A DNA stretch of 64,000 nt, taken from NCBI GenBank assembly GCA_015178975.1, contig WHVD01000011.1, forward strand, positions 868,001 to 932,000, in the 5' to 3' direction. Below are positions 1-12,469 of this stretch, piece by piece. The position numbers and the translations under genes were made by a program. Under the pieces are notes generated by a model. It searched no databases, was not told where the DNA came from, and saw only the letters and a list, made by a program, of their open reading frames with translations. This DNA comes from Hysterangium stoloniferum. Lineage: Eukaryota; Basidiomycota; Agaricomycetes; Hysterangiales; Hysterangiaceae. The number at the start of each line of letters is the position of its first letter. Within the stretch, counting starts at the first letter, position 1.

Positions 1-1212
1 CAGGACGGTCGCAAAAAGCGTGCAGTTCAGCGACCTGTTTCTCTCCTATTGCACTGGTCTAATTTCAACTAGAATTACGCCGTCACGTCTCGTACCAATA
101 TCGATGGTCCGGGTGTATGGGCTACTTGTGATAAAGGCAGAGAGAAAAGTGCAATTGGAGAATTGTATGATTTATTCGAATCCGTGCGCTGCGCCTCTGT
201 TTGGGAGTTCATGAATACATAATTATCAAGTTATAGATAGCGGACCAGCTTTGGCCCGTTGCTCGTAAGGGGGCCAACGACGGTTCAGCTGAGGACGACG
301 TGGATCAAGACAGCGACACTGAAGATGATCTCGAGGCTCAGATTAAGAAAGAAGTTGAAGGTCTGAAGAGGCCAAGGGTAGAGAAACGGTTCGGTGCGGG
401 AAGACTTATTAGGACTCGACCGACGTTTCATCTAACTTTCTTTCTCACCAGCTAATCGTGTAACGGGGACTCCATGCGGTGCGTCTTTGGTATGCTGACC
501 CTTAAGGGTAAATGCTGAACAGTTTCATTCCAGTCGTTTTCATTTCCTGCAAAGCTCCCATTGACCCGGTAAAGCTAGTGATGCACCACTTTGAAAATGT
601 AGAGCGCAGTGGCATCACACGGACTAAGTGTGCATGAATCTTTCTTCCCCTTTAGGCTTTGTTTTAATTATATCCCTTACCAGGCATGTCCTGCGACTCA
701 CACCTGCATCAGGTTCGTGCGTTGCCAGTACACCTGAAATATCAGTCCTAGCCCAAAAGATTATTCCACCCGCCTTTGCTTCTCTTGCCCTGAAAACTGA
801 TGGGTCAAAAAAATATCGTGTAAGTGGCACTACTCTAGCTAGATCCTTTCTAACCGCGCCACGAATTAGTACAAACTCGAACTAACGTTCCGTAGTCACG
901 ATAAACTCAAGAAGTCTGAGTTAATACCATTATTAGTTGAATTCGTACCTTCGGACGTAGGGCATGTCGTTGATCTGGAGCATCCCGAAATAGTCATCTT
1001 TGTTCAAATCCTCAAAGTGAGTGCGCTTTATACGATATAAATTATTGTGTGTGATGTGTTATTTGTGGCAGTCTGTTTGCAGTATGAGCGTTGTACAACA
1101 TTACGAGCGGTTTAAGCGATTCAATGTCGTCCAGGTTGGAGACTCAGCAAGGCGGGATATGGAACCGGCTACCACCTTACAAGATAACATTTCAATTGAT
1201 TTGAGCAAGTAA
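1..1212 (+). CDS. TAN1: tRNA acetylation protein TAN1 / THUMPD1 homologue (5' end cut by window)
   Basis: Spliced reading: join(<1..36, 73..183, 237..393, 452..478, 534..627, 684..819, 870..1016, 1072..1212), 849 nt with the frame kept throughout; the start codon lies outside the window. Conserved stretches are GPGVWATCDKGREK near the N-terminus, an acidic linker, VVFISCKAPIDPVKLV, the THUMP-domain block LRLTPASGSCVAS, and SMSVVQHYERFKRFN near the C-terminus. Tan1/THUMPD1 proteins bind tRNA through the THUMP domain and help Kre33/NAT10 make N4-acetylcytidine at position 12 of tRNA-Ser and tRNA-Leu. The assignment follows from these family motifs; the role is inferred from yeast and human. The next gene on the same strand starts about 350 bases downstream. 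Confidence 0.88.
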
Positions 1213-1564
1213 TACAAGGGTAGTTGGGAGACCCTCCCAGATTGAAATGTTGTGCACGAAGTACGGGGGCTGATGTTTGGTGGGGTCGTTTTAATAACCT
1301 CGCAATATTCTGGGTCAAATGTGAGCAGCGGTCAGGATGAAGTGATCACAAGACAATATAAAATATTACAGCTACCAATGTTCTGATACACTGTAGGATA
1401 CATGCGCTAATTATATCTCATATCTGTAAATTCAACGTCAATTGAAGCTTTCAGAACTTGAAATCACGACGCTCCTACATGACAAGTCACAGTTCCGGAA
1501 GTAAATTTCGCTCTTAAGTCGTTCATCTTGCGCTCACCTGAACTTATACCAAAACTCGCGCATC
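1213..1564. other. Intergenic spacer between TAN1 and capping protein beta
   Basis: No supportable gene. The stretch should hold the TAN1 3' end and the promoter of the capping protein gene. I see no RNA gene or repeat in it. Confidence 0.5.
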
Positions 1565-2591
1565 ATGGCGGACATAGTGGACAGCATGCTCGACCTTATG
1601 AGGCGTCTCCCGCCTACACGTGTCGAAGAAAACGTCGCCAGCCTTGTCTCCATTTGTCCAGATTATGAAGATGATCTTCTTAGCAGTGTCGACCAACCTC
1701 TCAAGGTTATGACCGATCGCACCACAGGCAAGGAGTACCTTGCGTGCGACTATAATCGAGATGGGGGGTCGTACAGGTATGTGATATAAAGTACCCTGTT
1801 CCCCGGAATGACGTGCAATTATTAGGTCGCCGTGGTCAAACGAATACGACCCTCCTTTGGATGATGGCACAGTACCTTCCTCGAAACTCAGAAAGCTAGA
1901 GTTGACTGCCAATGAAGCCTTTGACACATACCGGGAAATGTAAGGCCGATATTTTCGTTGGAATTTTTGCGTGTTGCCAACCAACCCGTCTTGCGAGGTA
2001 GGTATTATGAAGGCGGCGTGTCTTCGGTCTTTTTGTGGGATCTGGACGATGGAGGATTCGCTGGTGTAGTCTTATTGAAGAAAGGTGCGCGATTTAGTAA
2101 CATAGGACATGCTATGTTACTGAGCGGTTGTCAGTCTTAAATCCGACCGATTCTTCACAACCAGGTGGATCGTGGGATTCTATTCACGTTTTTGAGACCT
2201 CAGAACGAGGGCGACAAGCGCATTACAAGCTGACAAGTACAATTATGTTACACCTGATCACCAAAGGAGAGACGGCCGGTGAAGTGAATCTCAGTGGAAG
2301 CATGACCCGCCAAGTAAGTGGCCACTGCAACGTATTAATCGCGAATGACTTAAATAATGCATATCCCCTTAGCATGAACAGGATGCACCGTTGACAGATG
2401 CATCCTCGCATATAACAAACACAGGTCGAATGATCGAAGATATGGAGATCAAGATGCGAAACCTATTACAAGAGGTCTATTTCGGAAAGACCAGAGATAT
2501 TATCAGCGATTTGAGGAGCTCAAGCAGCCTTGAACAAGAACGAAAACAACGACAAGTTCAAAAGGAATTGATGAGTTTAATGAAACGGTGA
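1565..2591 (+). CDS. CAP2: F-actin-capping protein subunit beta
   Basis: join(1565..1776, 1826..1939, 2002..2084, 2165..2313, 2373..2591) gives 258 residues. The start is the ATG of [17 protein letters not shown], which matches the family N-terminus. Diagnostic blocks are [66 protein letters not shown] and [11 protein letters not shown]. CapZ-beta pairs with the alpha subunit, caps actin barbed ends and limits filament growth at cortical patches. The C-terminal tail, which forms the actin-binding tentacle, appears complete. The gene runs convergently with the cyclophilin gene, with only about 33 bases between the stop codons. Confidence 0.95.
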
Positions 2592-2624
2592 ATTCTGGGA
2601 GATATCAGTATGGGTCGTTCACCG

Positions 2625-3484
2625 TTACCGGAGAGTGGCGTCTGCGATGGGATTTGCATGTATCGTTATCTACATAGGCGTTAAAACTCTGAAGCATAGA
2701 CGATAAGCCACACTAACATGCGTCAGTTTGATCTCTTGTAGGGGTCTATTCTTTTCGTTCACCTGGACCTTCTCCATGATATCTAGTGTCGAATCGGCGC
2801 CGTCGATAACTCTTGACTATATTGAGAAAGGGGTTAAAAACAATATGACAGATATACTCACTTCCCCAATATTGTGTACTTTCCATCTAAATGTGCTTGC
2901 TTATTGTAAGTAATAAAAAATTGGCTCTTATTCGAGTCCGGTCCAGAATTGGCCATAGCGACTATCCCCCGCGCATTAAACTACTCACAACGAGCTCAGC
3001 AAATATACAACTTCGATTGTGTGTGCGCGTACCGACCTTCAAGGTTGATCGTACTTCGTCTGGGAATGGTTTTCCCCAGATGGATTGCCCACCTTTCCCA
3101 GTGCCCGTTGGATCGCCACCCTGTATCATGAAACCTTTGATATTTCTAAGCTGCGTGAGCAACTGACGGAAAACATGCAGATTAACATACCTATGGAAGA
3201 TAGTATTGTCATAGGAGTTGCTGGCGCACAACGCTAAAAAGTTCTAGAGACACTAAGTAATATGTGGATATGCACACATAGATAATTCAACCTCTGCAGC
3301 ATTTGGCACGGCTTCACAGAATACTTCGATCTAAAAAATATAGCCAGATTGAGTAAGAGGGGGTCGATTTTAGTCTGTGGCTGACCTTCAACTCCCCATG
3401 AGTAGTATGCAAGGTGACAGACTGCACAAAAGGCCGTAAGAAAAACAGATACGGCATCTCAGAAAACACCTCATACTATACCAT
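2625..3484 (-). CDS. Cyclophilin-type peptidyl-prolyl isomerase, PPIL3 (CypJ) class
   Basis: Minus-strand exons spell [43 protein letters not shown], then [56 protein letters not shown] and a C-terminus ending [14 protein letters not shown]. This is the PPIL3/Cyp10 subfamily: short, with no signal peptide, and HLDGKY at the site of the CypA tryptophan. FHR supplies the catalytic arginine. PPIL3 proteins associate with spliceosomes in animals; the role here is inferred. The best start puts the ATG (3482-3484) in an exon of only three bases followed directly by an intron, because no other ATG upstream joins the SVTLHT exon in frame. Divergent from the nucleoporin gene, 146 bases apart. Confidence 0.88.
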
Positions 3485-3630
3485 CACAGTATATGGATAA
3501 TTCGATGGACCTATGTATGAACAACAAGAAATGTTACGAGACACTGTTAGCAAGACGCGCCCACAGGTGCAAACTGATCGGAATCAAACAGACGCGTCTG
3601 AGGTCTTTCGTCTGCTAGTTAGTAATTAGC

Positions 3631-5599
3631 ATGTCTTTTGCGACCAGGTTAGAGAAGTATTATTTCCAGTCATGAGTCTAATTTATCATTACGCTACAGT
3701 GCCGCCGACTTTGGCATCAAGTCTTCTGCTGGTGCAAGAGCCGCTGCGTTTGGTGCCTCCAATCAGGGTCAGCAACAACAGCAGCAACAACAGCAACAGC
3801 AACAGCAACAACAACCTTCAATTTTTGGTGGATCTGCCTTAGGCCAAAATCCACTCCAATCTCAGGCTCAGGCCCCTGTTGCCAATTCTTTTCTGAACCC
3901 TCCCCAGGAGAAACCTGCGGGCGGATTTGGTGTTTCGTTATGGCCAAATGCTAATGCGGCTACTTCAAATACCTCTACGCAACCAGCGGCAAGTCCCTTT
4001 GGATTAGGGCAAAATACCCAAAGCCAGCAACAGCCATCGACATTGGGTGGGGGAAACTCGTTTTTCGGGAACGCAAATGCCCAACAGCAACAACCAGGCG
4101 GATTAAGTGGCGGAAACCCTCTGTTCGGAAATGCAAATACCCAACAACAACAACAACAGCAAGGATTATCTGCTGGATCAAGTGGGTTTGGAATTTTAGG
4201 CGGGACAAACGCACTCATTAGTAATACAGGCCAACAGCCTTCCACCGGTTTTGGGACTGGCGGCGGTCTTTTTTCGGTTCCCCCTAACCAGCAGCAGGCA
4301 CCGACACAGACGCAGAATACAAGTAGCCTATTTGGAAACCTTGGTGGTCAGCAGCAGCAGCAACAACCAGCTAGTTCAGGTTTGTTTGGAAATTCGTTAG
4401 GTCGGCAACAGCAACCTACATCCAGCATCTTTGGAGGCTCCACTGGACCAAGCATTTTTAGTAACACTGGTGCAAATGCCAGTAATCAACAGCAACCACA
4501 ACTACAACCATCGACTGGCGTTATGTGGGGAACTGCGTCTACCACGTAAGTATACATTCCCTCTTTTACCCTTATGTATACCGACAAATATCAAGTGCTC
4601 CTGCGGCATCCCAGCAGCAGCCTCAACAGCCCCAGTTCACGAAGGCAACAAGGTTTAATGATCTTCCTGAACAGACGCAGAAATTATTTGAAACTATTGA
4701 GTATGCGCGCAATATATTCTATTTTGTCAAGGTTATAATGTATATTACATCAATGCAGTACTTACATTCAAGGACGCATACACATCAGCAAGGATTTGAA
4801 GACCAAATCTCTAAAGGAAGAGCCGGAGCGTGCGGCAGAGATTATAAGAAGAGTACACATGGCACGTAATCCATCATATACATTTTTTCTTATTTTATAT
4901 TGAATGAGCCCCAGGATCTGATAAATACTACAAGCACGTTACAGGCCGATAAAGCCGCGGTGGATGAACTAAGATTGAAATCCGACGGGAGCGTTCAAGA
5001 TACTATCATCACTACAAGAATTATCGATGGGTTCAAGAATCCCCAACAGAACGGGGCATACTTGAAGAACCATGCTAACTTTCCTCTTGAGTGAATACTA
5101 TTTGAAGTTTGTTCCGTCCTGGTCGTTGTATCTGATCCCGCACTATTTCCGCAGATTTTTCAGTAGAGCAACGGAAGAAGTTCATCAGAAATTACAATGG
5201 TACAAGTCAACCATCGAGGTAGGTGTGACATGAAATACGTGGTCGTGTTTATCTGAAGTCTGTATATATTCCAGCAAATTGAACGACGATTGGTTTCAGC
5301 TCAAAATCAAGTTCAATATAATCCGCAAGGTATGTTACACATCACCAAATTTAGAGACATATTTAAACAAGTCAACAGCTATAACAGCTACTCTTCAGGC
5401 ACAAAATGCCACTTTCATTGCACTTGCGGGCAAAACCGCCGAGATCGACAACGAAGTGCAGAAAATTAAATCACAATACCGGCAACTCTGGAAGACGCAT
5501 ACCGGCAGCGACCGTGACCCTTTCAATGAGTTGGACAGACGACCAGGCGATGGTAGTGGGCTATTACATGGCCTCGGTTCAATAAATCTCAGTCGATAG
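3631..5599 (+). CDS. NUP49: FG-repeat nucleoporin of the central channel, Nup49/Nup58 type
   Basis: join(3631..3647, 3700..4545, 4596..4700, 4759..4852, 4915..5090, 5155..5218, 5275..5329, 5379..5599) gives 525 residues. The N-terminal half is rich in Gln, Asn and Gly with many GLFG, SIFG and FG motifs broken by CAG/CAA runs. The C-terminal half is helical: FNDLPEQTQKLFETID, ISKDLKTKSLKEEPERAAEI, FFSRATEEVHQKLQWYKSTI and a long terminal coiled coil. That layout fits Nup49/Nup58, which joins Nsp1 and Nup57 in the central transport channel. The donor at 4853 (GTACAC) was chosen because it alone keeps the frame. ATG 3631 starts a 17-base first exon. The glutamine runs are probably variable between strains. 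Confidence 0.86.
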
Positions 5600-5638
5600 C
5601 ACAACCATTAACACGACTGTATTGTCCAAAGTCGAGAT

Positions 5639-6737
5639 TTATTTTTCGTTGGAAGGCAAACTCATGAGTAACAGTGTTTCAAATGCATCATTTCCTTTTT
5701 TGAGAATGATATCATCATCGGGTATCGTCCATGCCAGAGATTCCGTCTTTCTCCTGGCAATAAAAATAAAGCAATTAACGTCTTGGTTATCACCATATCT
5801 TGTCCACTGCTCAGAAGCTCGTTGTCGGACTAGAACTGGTGCAAAGTCAAACCATAGGCCAAATGCACTCCAGAAAGGTGTTTCCTTGGGTAAACTCCGT
5901 ATCATATCTAAGCGCCAATGAATTGTGTGCCGTCGCGAAGAGTTGGGAGCGTACATGAAATTATGATTTCTACAGGTTGCTTCTTAGATGCAAATGGCGG
6001 GGACGACAGCTGTATCAAAGAGCGAAGCAAAGGCCCGAACAGCTCAGGGAAATACACCTACAGTTAAAAGTTTAGGCAACATTAAGTGAAGACGTTTACG
6101 ATAGACTAACCAAGTCACTGCAGATAATGTGTGATACAAGCGTTTCAGACTTAACGACTCCAGATAAAGTATATGCCATTTGTTGTCCATGCCCCATATT
6201 ACCCCATTCCAGAGGCTGAATGACGAGATTCACGTATGACGCTTCTGTAGAAATCTTCTTACGGCAATTTCGCTCTAGAAGATGGCAAACGTCGCTCAAA
6301 TCTGTCAACGCCAGAGTTTTCGGTGATTTGAAGAGTCCATTGGATGAGAGAATGCTGGCAATGGAGAGGCCTATATAGCCAGTCCCAGCTCCAAGCTCGA
6401 CAATTGCACCTCTGTGATAATTTGTCGATATCGAGCATGGTGGGTCAAAATCCATATAGTGCGGCGATCTCAAATACAATGTCATAATATATGTCGCCTC
6501 CCTTTTATTGACATATTAGATGCATAAGAAGATGGACTGACACAGGAAATTGCACCATATCCTTCCTGCGATGCCGAATGCTTTGATATCACTTGTTTGT
6601 GATGCTACAACACCTTGCTCATCCCAAACTGAAACTTGGGATAATTGTTCTAGGTCTTCACTTCCAGTGAATTTGCGTAGCCATGACAAGGAGTCGGAAC
6701 CCTGGATGGATAAGGCGTCAGGAAAGTTGTGTTCCAT
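5639..6737 (-). CDS. Putative protein-lysine methyltransferase (Methyltransf_16 / METTL21-like)
   Basis: The protein starts at the ATG of MEHNFPDALSIQGSD (6737). SAM-binding motif I is IVELGAGTGYIGLSIAS, the following acidic loop is LALTDLSDV, and the later blocks are VYFPELFGPLLRSLIQLS, a spliced ISYMIRSLPKETPFW and SAFGLWFDFAPVLV. The family trimethylates or dimethylates lysines in elongation factors and chaperones; the yeast members are the Efm proteins. Which substrate this one uses cannot be told. At least three introns are needed; two were placed with confidence (TG|GTGCAA and T|GTACGC donors). It ends on LLLMSLPSNEK. Confidence 0.8.
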
Positions 6738-6853
6738 AACGAATATGCTTAGTCAGCTAAGCTTGTATTCACATGTAACCGCTCGGGGTGCAGCTAGCCT
6801 AACCTCTCCCAGACTGACGCTGTCTTGCTAGCGTGATATATTTCTCTCGTTCC

Positions 6854-8210
6854 ATGGCAGCATCGTCGAAGCAAGTTGAGCAGCTAACACCCTTTGGACA
6901 TGCTTTGGCCGGAGCATTAGGCGGCGTATTCGCTAATGCGTGAGTGACTGAAGCTCATTCTTCAATAACGTTTTGAAGCGAGCTTCGTTCAGGGCTGTAT
7001 ACCCATTAGACACGTATGTCTGTTTTTTTCTTAATTATGTTAAAGTGAACGGTGCCCAAGAAATGCCTCCGCAGTATCAAGACGCAGATCCAAGCCGACG
7101 CGTCGCACACTCATGATGCAAAGCTTACGCATAAAGGTGCTCGATTGGACCAGAAATCAATAATTGCGCTCCTTTTCAGTATTCTGCGGGAAGAGGGAAT
7201 ATCAGGCTTTTATAAGGGATTTGGTGCCAGCATGATAAGTGTTTTCTCACAACGCAAGTCCTCCCACTTGGTATTCTGTGATAGTTGACTGACATCTTGC
7301 TTAGAATATGCTTATTTCTTTTTTTATACCTTTGTTCGCAACTCATATTCCAAGAGGCTGTCACGGTCTGTGAAGGCGGGTGCTAAAGTGCCGGCCATTT
7401 CGACTGCTATGGAGCTTATCCTTGGCGCGGTAGCTGCTGCTCTTGCTCAGCTATTCACTATTCCTGTTTCCGTCATTGCGACCCGACAGCAGGTCAGTCG
7501 TTCAAAGAAACGGACAGCGACATACCCTCCGCAGCCTTATCCTCAAGCTGTTCAGTCCGCCGAAGACGAAGACAGTGATTCTTTTATGGCTGTTGGCCGG
7601 AGGATCGTACGAGAGGACGGCGTAGGGGGGCTGTGGTTAGGCATAAAACCTGGATTGGTACTTACTGTTAATCCTGCCATCACATATGGCGTTTTTGAGC
7701 GCGTCAAAGGAATAGTCTTGAGTGGAAGTGCAAAGACCAAGCTTCCGCCATGGTATTCGTTTGCCATGGGTGCCTTTTCAAAGACCTTGGCGACGGTTGT
7801 AAGCCTTATGCTATGTTATGAAATACATCGCGCCATTCACTGACCTTCTTGGGTTAGGTAACATATCCCTACATCATGGCGAAAGTACGAGTACAAGCAA
7901 GTGTAAAGGAGGATGACGGCTTAGACAATGCTGAGAAAGGCCAAGATCACGTAGTTCATCGCAAGCGCAAATATTCCGGGGCCTTGGATGTTTTAAAGAA
8001 GGTTTGGTTGGCTGATGGTTTCTTTGGTTGGTACCAGGTACGATTAATCCTTGTGGCAATTGCCTGCATTCGCTGACCCTATTTTAGGGCATGAACGCAC
8101 AGATCTTGAAGGCTGTTCTAACACAAGCTTTATTATTCATGTCTAAAGATCAATTTGAGCATTACGCTTTAATTATCCTCACGTTGTGGAAACGTGCTCT
8201 CCAGGCGTAG
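6854..8210 (+). CDS. ANT1: Peroxisomal adenine nucleotide carrier, Ant1 / SLC25A17 type
   Basis: join(6854..6939, 6993..7013, 7075..7253, 7305..7798, 7858..8037, 8088..8210), 360 residues. It has three mitochondrial-carrier repeats. Repeat 1 has AVYPLDTIKTQIQ; repeat 2 carries IPVSVIATRQQV in place of the usual PxD motif; repeat 3 has VVTYPYIMAKVRVQ. Substituted PxD motifs plus the opening FGHALAGALGGVFANA match the peroxisomal ATP/AMP(/CoA) exchanger Ant1/PMP34, which feeds ATP to peroxisomal acyl-CoA synthetases. Intron 3 (7254-7304) has a GC donor (GCAAGT) and is required for the FSQQYAYFFFYTFVR reading. Divergent from the methyltransferase gene with about 115 bases between. Confidence 0.88.
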
Positions 8211-8794
8211 GTATTACTGCATTATAAAAAGTGGTATATGTTACAATGTTTAATATACAAACGGCCGAATATTAAGCTGGAACTAACTCCGGATCCTGGA
8301 ATACTGAGAACTAACGCTTCGGCGCCGGCACGCGCCTGTGAGGGGAGGCCGCAAAGTCTTCTAGGATGGAAACCTCTTTGACAGTACGGCCGCATTGATA
8401 TTGTTATTTCAGAAAATATAGCAAAGCCCACTCATAAACATGTACAATTGACGACGATATTAATAAAGTATACTAATCAGTCGCACGAAGCTTTCGAATG
8501 AAGCGATGGATTAATATTTAAATAAGACGTGGCACTGGGGTAAGGCTGAAATACAGCCAAGTGCGAATTTAGTTACCTGTTCGGAGAGTTGTAATCACAA
8601 CGTGTAAGGCTGTACGTTGTTCCCAATATTTCAGGATAAATTTGGAACAGTCGATGTTGCAACGAATGTAAGCGCTTGGCTAGGACCCTCAGGTTTCAAC
8701 CATACATATGATTCACGACATTTAACGATTCCTTTGCACGATTCCAATCCAAGCATTGCTCACTATCTTTATCTTGTACTCTCATTCTTTGAGG
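8211..8794. other. Intergenic, promoter of the Kelch membrane protein
   Basis: No gene is supported. A reading frame begins near 8617, but it is out of frame with the Kelch protein and lacks its signal peptide; the true start is at 8795. Confidence 0.5.
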
Positions 8795-11700
8795 ATGCTC
8801 TCGAATCAACTCAAGTACCATGCAGCATTCTGGATGCTACTTGCCATGACGCCTGGTGCACAAGGCCAAATGAATTATACAGCTGTTCCCCGGTAAGTAA
8901 TTGCCATCCGTCTCTTATTCTCTTTTATTAAACACTCATTTCAGCTGGGGTCAAGCGGCCACCATTATCTACGACACGCTATTCATATCAGGTGGAAAGA
9001 CCGACCCTCAACACCAATTTACTTATTCCTCCGCTCCAAACACCAATGATATCCTCTCTTTAAATCTCTCAATGTCCTTTCCTACCTCCTCTCCTCCCTG
9101 GAGCTATCTATCGGGCTCAATGGATAATTCCACTTCTCAAGGACCCAGTGTTGCGTTTCACACGTTGACACCTTTTACCTCTTCTGAGCTCTTGTTATTC
9201 GGTGGTGATGCAGGCTTCGAAATGATTCAAACGAATGCAGACTCAGCCTGGCTGCTGAATATCAAGAATAATCTTTCTCCCGCTTGGTTGCCTCAATCGC
9301 CTGGATGGGCCTCCGAACCCATGAGACGTATCTATCACGCTGCCCCCTCCGGGTCCGGGGCGGTTTACATTCTAGGTGGCCAGAAAGCCGATGGAAGTCA
9401 GATTGGGTTCCCTGACCCTTATGTCTTTGATGCTGTTGGTGACAACGGCTCTCCCGTATTCGTACCCCTGTCTGATTCTACAAATGCGCCGTCCGGCCTT
9501 TTTGGACACGCCGCCCATGTTTTGCCAGGTGGATTGTTACTAGTATTCGGAGGATTCTTCTCCTCTAGTTCTTCACCAATACCTTCTCCGCTGAATACTA
9601 TTTATATCCTGGATATAACTTCGAAATCACCTACGTGGTCAGTACGGAATGCTTCTGCTGGAGCTGTCCCAGCTTCAAGACGGGGATTTGCTTCAGTGTT
9701 ACTCGACGATGGTAGAATACTTATCCATGGAGGCGCAGACGCAACGTTGCAGAATGTGTTTAGCGACGGGGCTATCCTTGATACAACTCAAAATCCTATG
9801 AGTTGGTCCCCTGTAGATGTGCTATCAGGTACACTAGGCGCTCGTGTTGGTCATTTTGCTGAGCCTATTAATGGTCACGTCCTATTTGGGTTTGGTACGT
9901 CTTCAATTTATGTACAGGTAGGCTATAAATGTGCAAACTGCTTTGTAATTAGGGTGGGCTGGCAACGCCCCAGCGGATGTTAATCTGGTCCTATACGATC
10001 CGACCTCGAGTGTCTTTCCGCCGACATTCACGCCTGCTCCTTCTCCCGTATCGGTTACTACTCTTCCCATTTCACCTACAGCACCTGGTGGCACAAATCC
10101 TACATTGGGACCTAGTGCAGGAACCACTGGTGTTTGGAAACCTGGCCAGTCAAGTCATTCCCCCTCACCTACATCGACCTCCGGAACAAATGGAGATGAT
10201 GTGTCTTCTTCCAAGAAGACGGGTATAGTCATCGGGTCCGTGTTCGGCGCATTAGCTTTTGTTGCGCTGGCTGGGGTAGCTGTGTATTATGCACGTCGCC
10301 GGCGCAATAGCCGTGCATGGATGGGTAGCAATGCAAACAATAAACATGACGAAGGTCGCTGGAAACTCATGCCTGAAACTGATCCTGATCTATGGGATGA
10401 TGTGTTCCAAGATCTTCCGACGCATCATATACCTACTGTTCAACTAGCAGGTACAGGATGGCAAACAAGAACTCAGCGTAGTAGAGGTTTTTTAAGTGTT
10501 GGAGGTTTCATGGGTATTAGTGGACCACGTAGAGCTGCCCAGCAACGCCGTGACATTCTCGCAGATGAAGACGCTTATCAATACGACATTGATCAAGCCT
10601 TAGATGAAGAGGAAGAGTTTGGTGTTTATGGAGAAAGGTATTCAAAACGTCCGAGGAATCGCAGAGAAGGCACTGGTGGGAGCTCGTTTTCTTTCGCGTC
10701 TTTAGGGGGTATCTCGTCTCCCTGGAATAGCTTTGTAAACGTGAGTCTGACGAGTTTGAGAAATGTCGGCGTCGTGCTAGGTGTTACCGCCACGAGAGCT
10801 GGCGTAGCTGAGATCGATGAAGACCAGAATGTAAGTCCTCCCAAATGGTTGGAGAAGGGTGAGTTACCCCTCCAGTCATTTGTTGAAGAATCTATGGGAA
10901 ATAAGGATATATTGGGTGAATCTACTGCGACGAGACCAAGAGGCGGACAATATATTGCTAATTCTACCTCGTCTAATCCGTACGTCGATCCCTTTGCAGA
11001 TTCCATATACGAGGAAGAGCATCTAACATCAAGAGACCTTAATAATGATGCTAATTCTTGTGTTTTGGATAACCGCAATGAAGCAAGGGGTAGTACACTT
11101 GGAGGGGACCAGGATCCACGTATCAAAAGCACGCCCGCACCTACGCCTTTGTCTCTTGTTCTCACACGTATTACGACCACGTCATCTGAAGGTCCGAACG
11201 GCGGCGCCTCTCTGGATTCACATAGCGCGCCATCTTCTCATACTTTAACATCAGATGGCACATCGAACACCAGTAGTTCAAATATTAACACACCCATTTC
11301 CCTCCGTTCTACTTCCATCATCAACGCGATTGATCCGCCAATGCGACGTTCTAATTCGTGGTGGTTGCGATTCAGTCGTACTCCCTTTCTCGACCGACAC
11401 GGGGGTCAAGAAACCCGTCGGCGTCGTAATAGTGAAGGTGGTCTGCTCGACTTTCGAGATCCAAATCCGGCGCCTCGATTACGCCCAATAGAAGAAAGTA
11501 CGACTTTAAGTCTCCAAGCAGGGCAGGAGGGAAGTCCTGAAGATATCAAAGCTCATCCCAGGGAGGAAAGCTCAGGTTATGCCGTCTCAACAAAATCATC
11601 CGTTAAAACGGGTCAAACGGCAGACTCTGAGCTGATCGCACGCTTAGACGGGAGAATGGAGGTCGTGCAACGCGCTTTATCGCTCAACTCGAGAGGCAGG

Positions 11701-12084
11701 AGTGTATCTCCAACAACAACGTTGGATGGCTTTCGGGAACGACAATCGTCGGGTGACCCACGACGGTCATGGTCGGGTTCTTCCAGCGCAAGTGGAGACC
11801 CTCTAGTCCAGTCTCCAATAGAAGGAGTTGTTGACGCGTATGCCCCGGAGATATCCCCTGGCTCACTGGCAAAGCCTCGATCGCCACTTCGGTCGACCAC
11901 AGGTGTCGTCGCGGCACGAGTATCTGCCTATGAGAGACGGCTGTCGCAGGATACTGATCTTCACACTAGCCCCCATACACCTCGTACTGATCGAGGCCAA
12001 GCACGGCACAGCGTTGCCTATGGTTTTGTACCAAAATCGTCATTATATGTGGCCAACCCAGATGCCCGGACGGGATCTACATGA
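8795..12084 (+). CDS. Kelch-repeat type I membrane protein with long cytoplasmic tail
   Basis: join(8795..8892, 8945..9894, 9953..12084), 1,059 residues. The ATG at 8795 opens a signal peptide (YHAAFWMLLAMTPGAQG) that runs in frame across the first intron into WGQAATIIYDTLFISGGK. Residues of about 30-350 hold Kelch-type blades (DTLFISGGK, LLLFGGDAGF, VYILGGQKADG, LLLVFGGFFSSSS, RILIHGGADA). A Pro/Thr/Ser-rich stalk precedes one membrane helix, TGIVIGSVFGALAFVALAG, stopped by YYARRRR. The remaining 600 or so residues are disordered and Ser/Pro-rich, with an Arg-rich patch. It resembles fungal galactose-oxidase/Kelch-like surface proteins; no copper-radical oxidase domain is visible, so enzymatic activity is unlikely. 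Function unknown. Confidence 0.82.
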
Positions 12085-12389
12085 GATATTCACATCTCGT
12101 TTTTATCATTTTCACTGGTTTTTGATTTTATACGAACACGCATGAATGACATTGACACTTCTGATTTACATTCTATATAACATTACATTTACGACTTTTT
12201 ACGAATTCCCGACCCCTTCTGTTTTAAATGGATTGGACTCGCTGTTGTTATATTATATCTCTTACTCTCCATGTAGACCGTACTGTATTTTGACACTTTT
12301 ATATCACTTACATCCTGGCAAGAAATCTGGGAGTGAAGTGAGTACTGGTCCAGTGTTAAGATTTAAGCAAAACGGGGACAGGAGGCTCT
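12085..12389. other. 3' flank of the Kelch gene and left edge of the repeat island
   Basis: AT-rich, no gene. The first sequence resembling the copia-type LTR appears near 12470. Confidence 0.4.
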
Positions 12390-12469
12390 AAGTTGGGGGG
12401 GCTGATGATGGTAACTAAGTCAATTGGGGGGCTGACAATAGAGATTGTACTAGTCAGGAGGTCCAACTC

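Noticed and set aside
8617-8931. Frame starting near 8617 as the N-terminus of the Kelch protein
   Set aside because: It is out of frame with the next exon. The frame from ATG 8795 gives a signal peptide and splices cleanly into the Kelch domain.
10626-11180. Long minus-strand open frame (184 codons) within the Kelch gene
   Set aside because: It lies wholly antisense to a well-supported exon with a clear reading; composition mirrors the sense strand and no domain is present.
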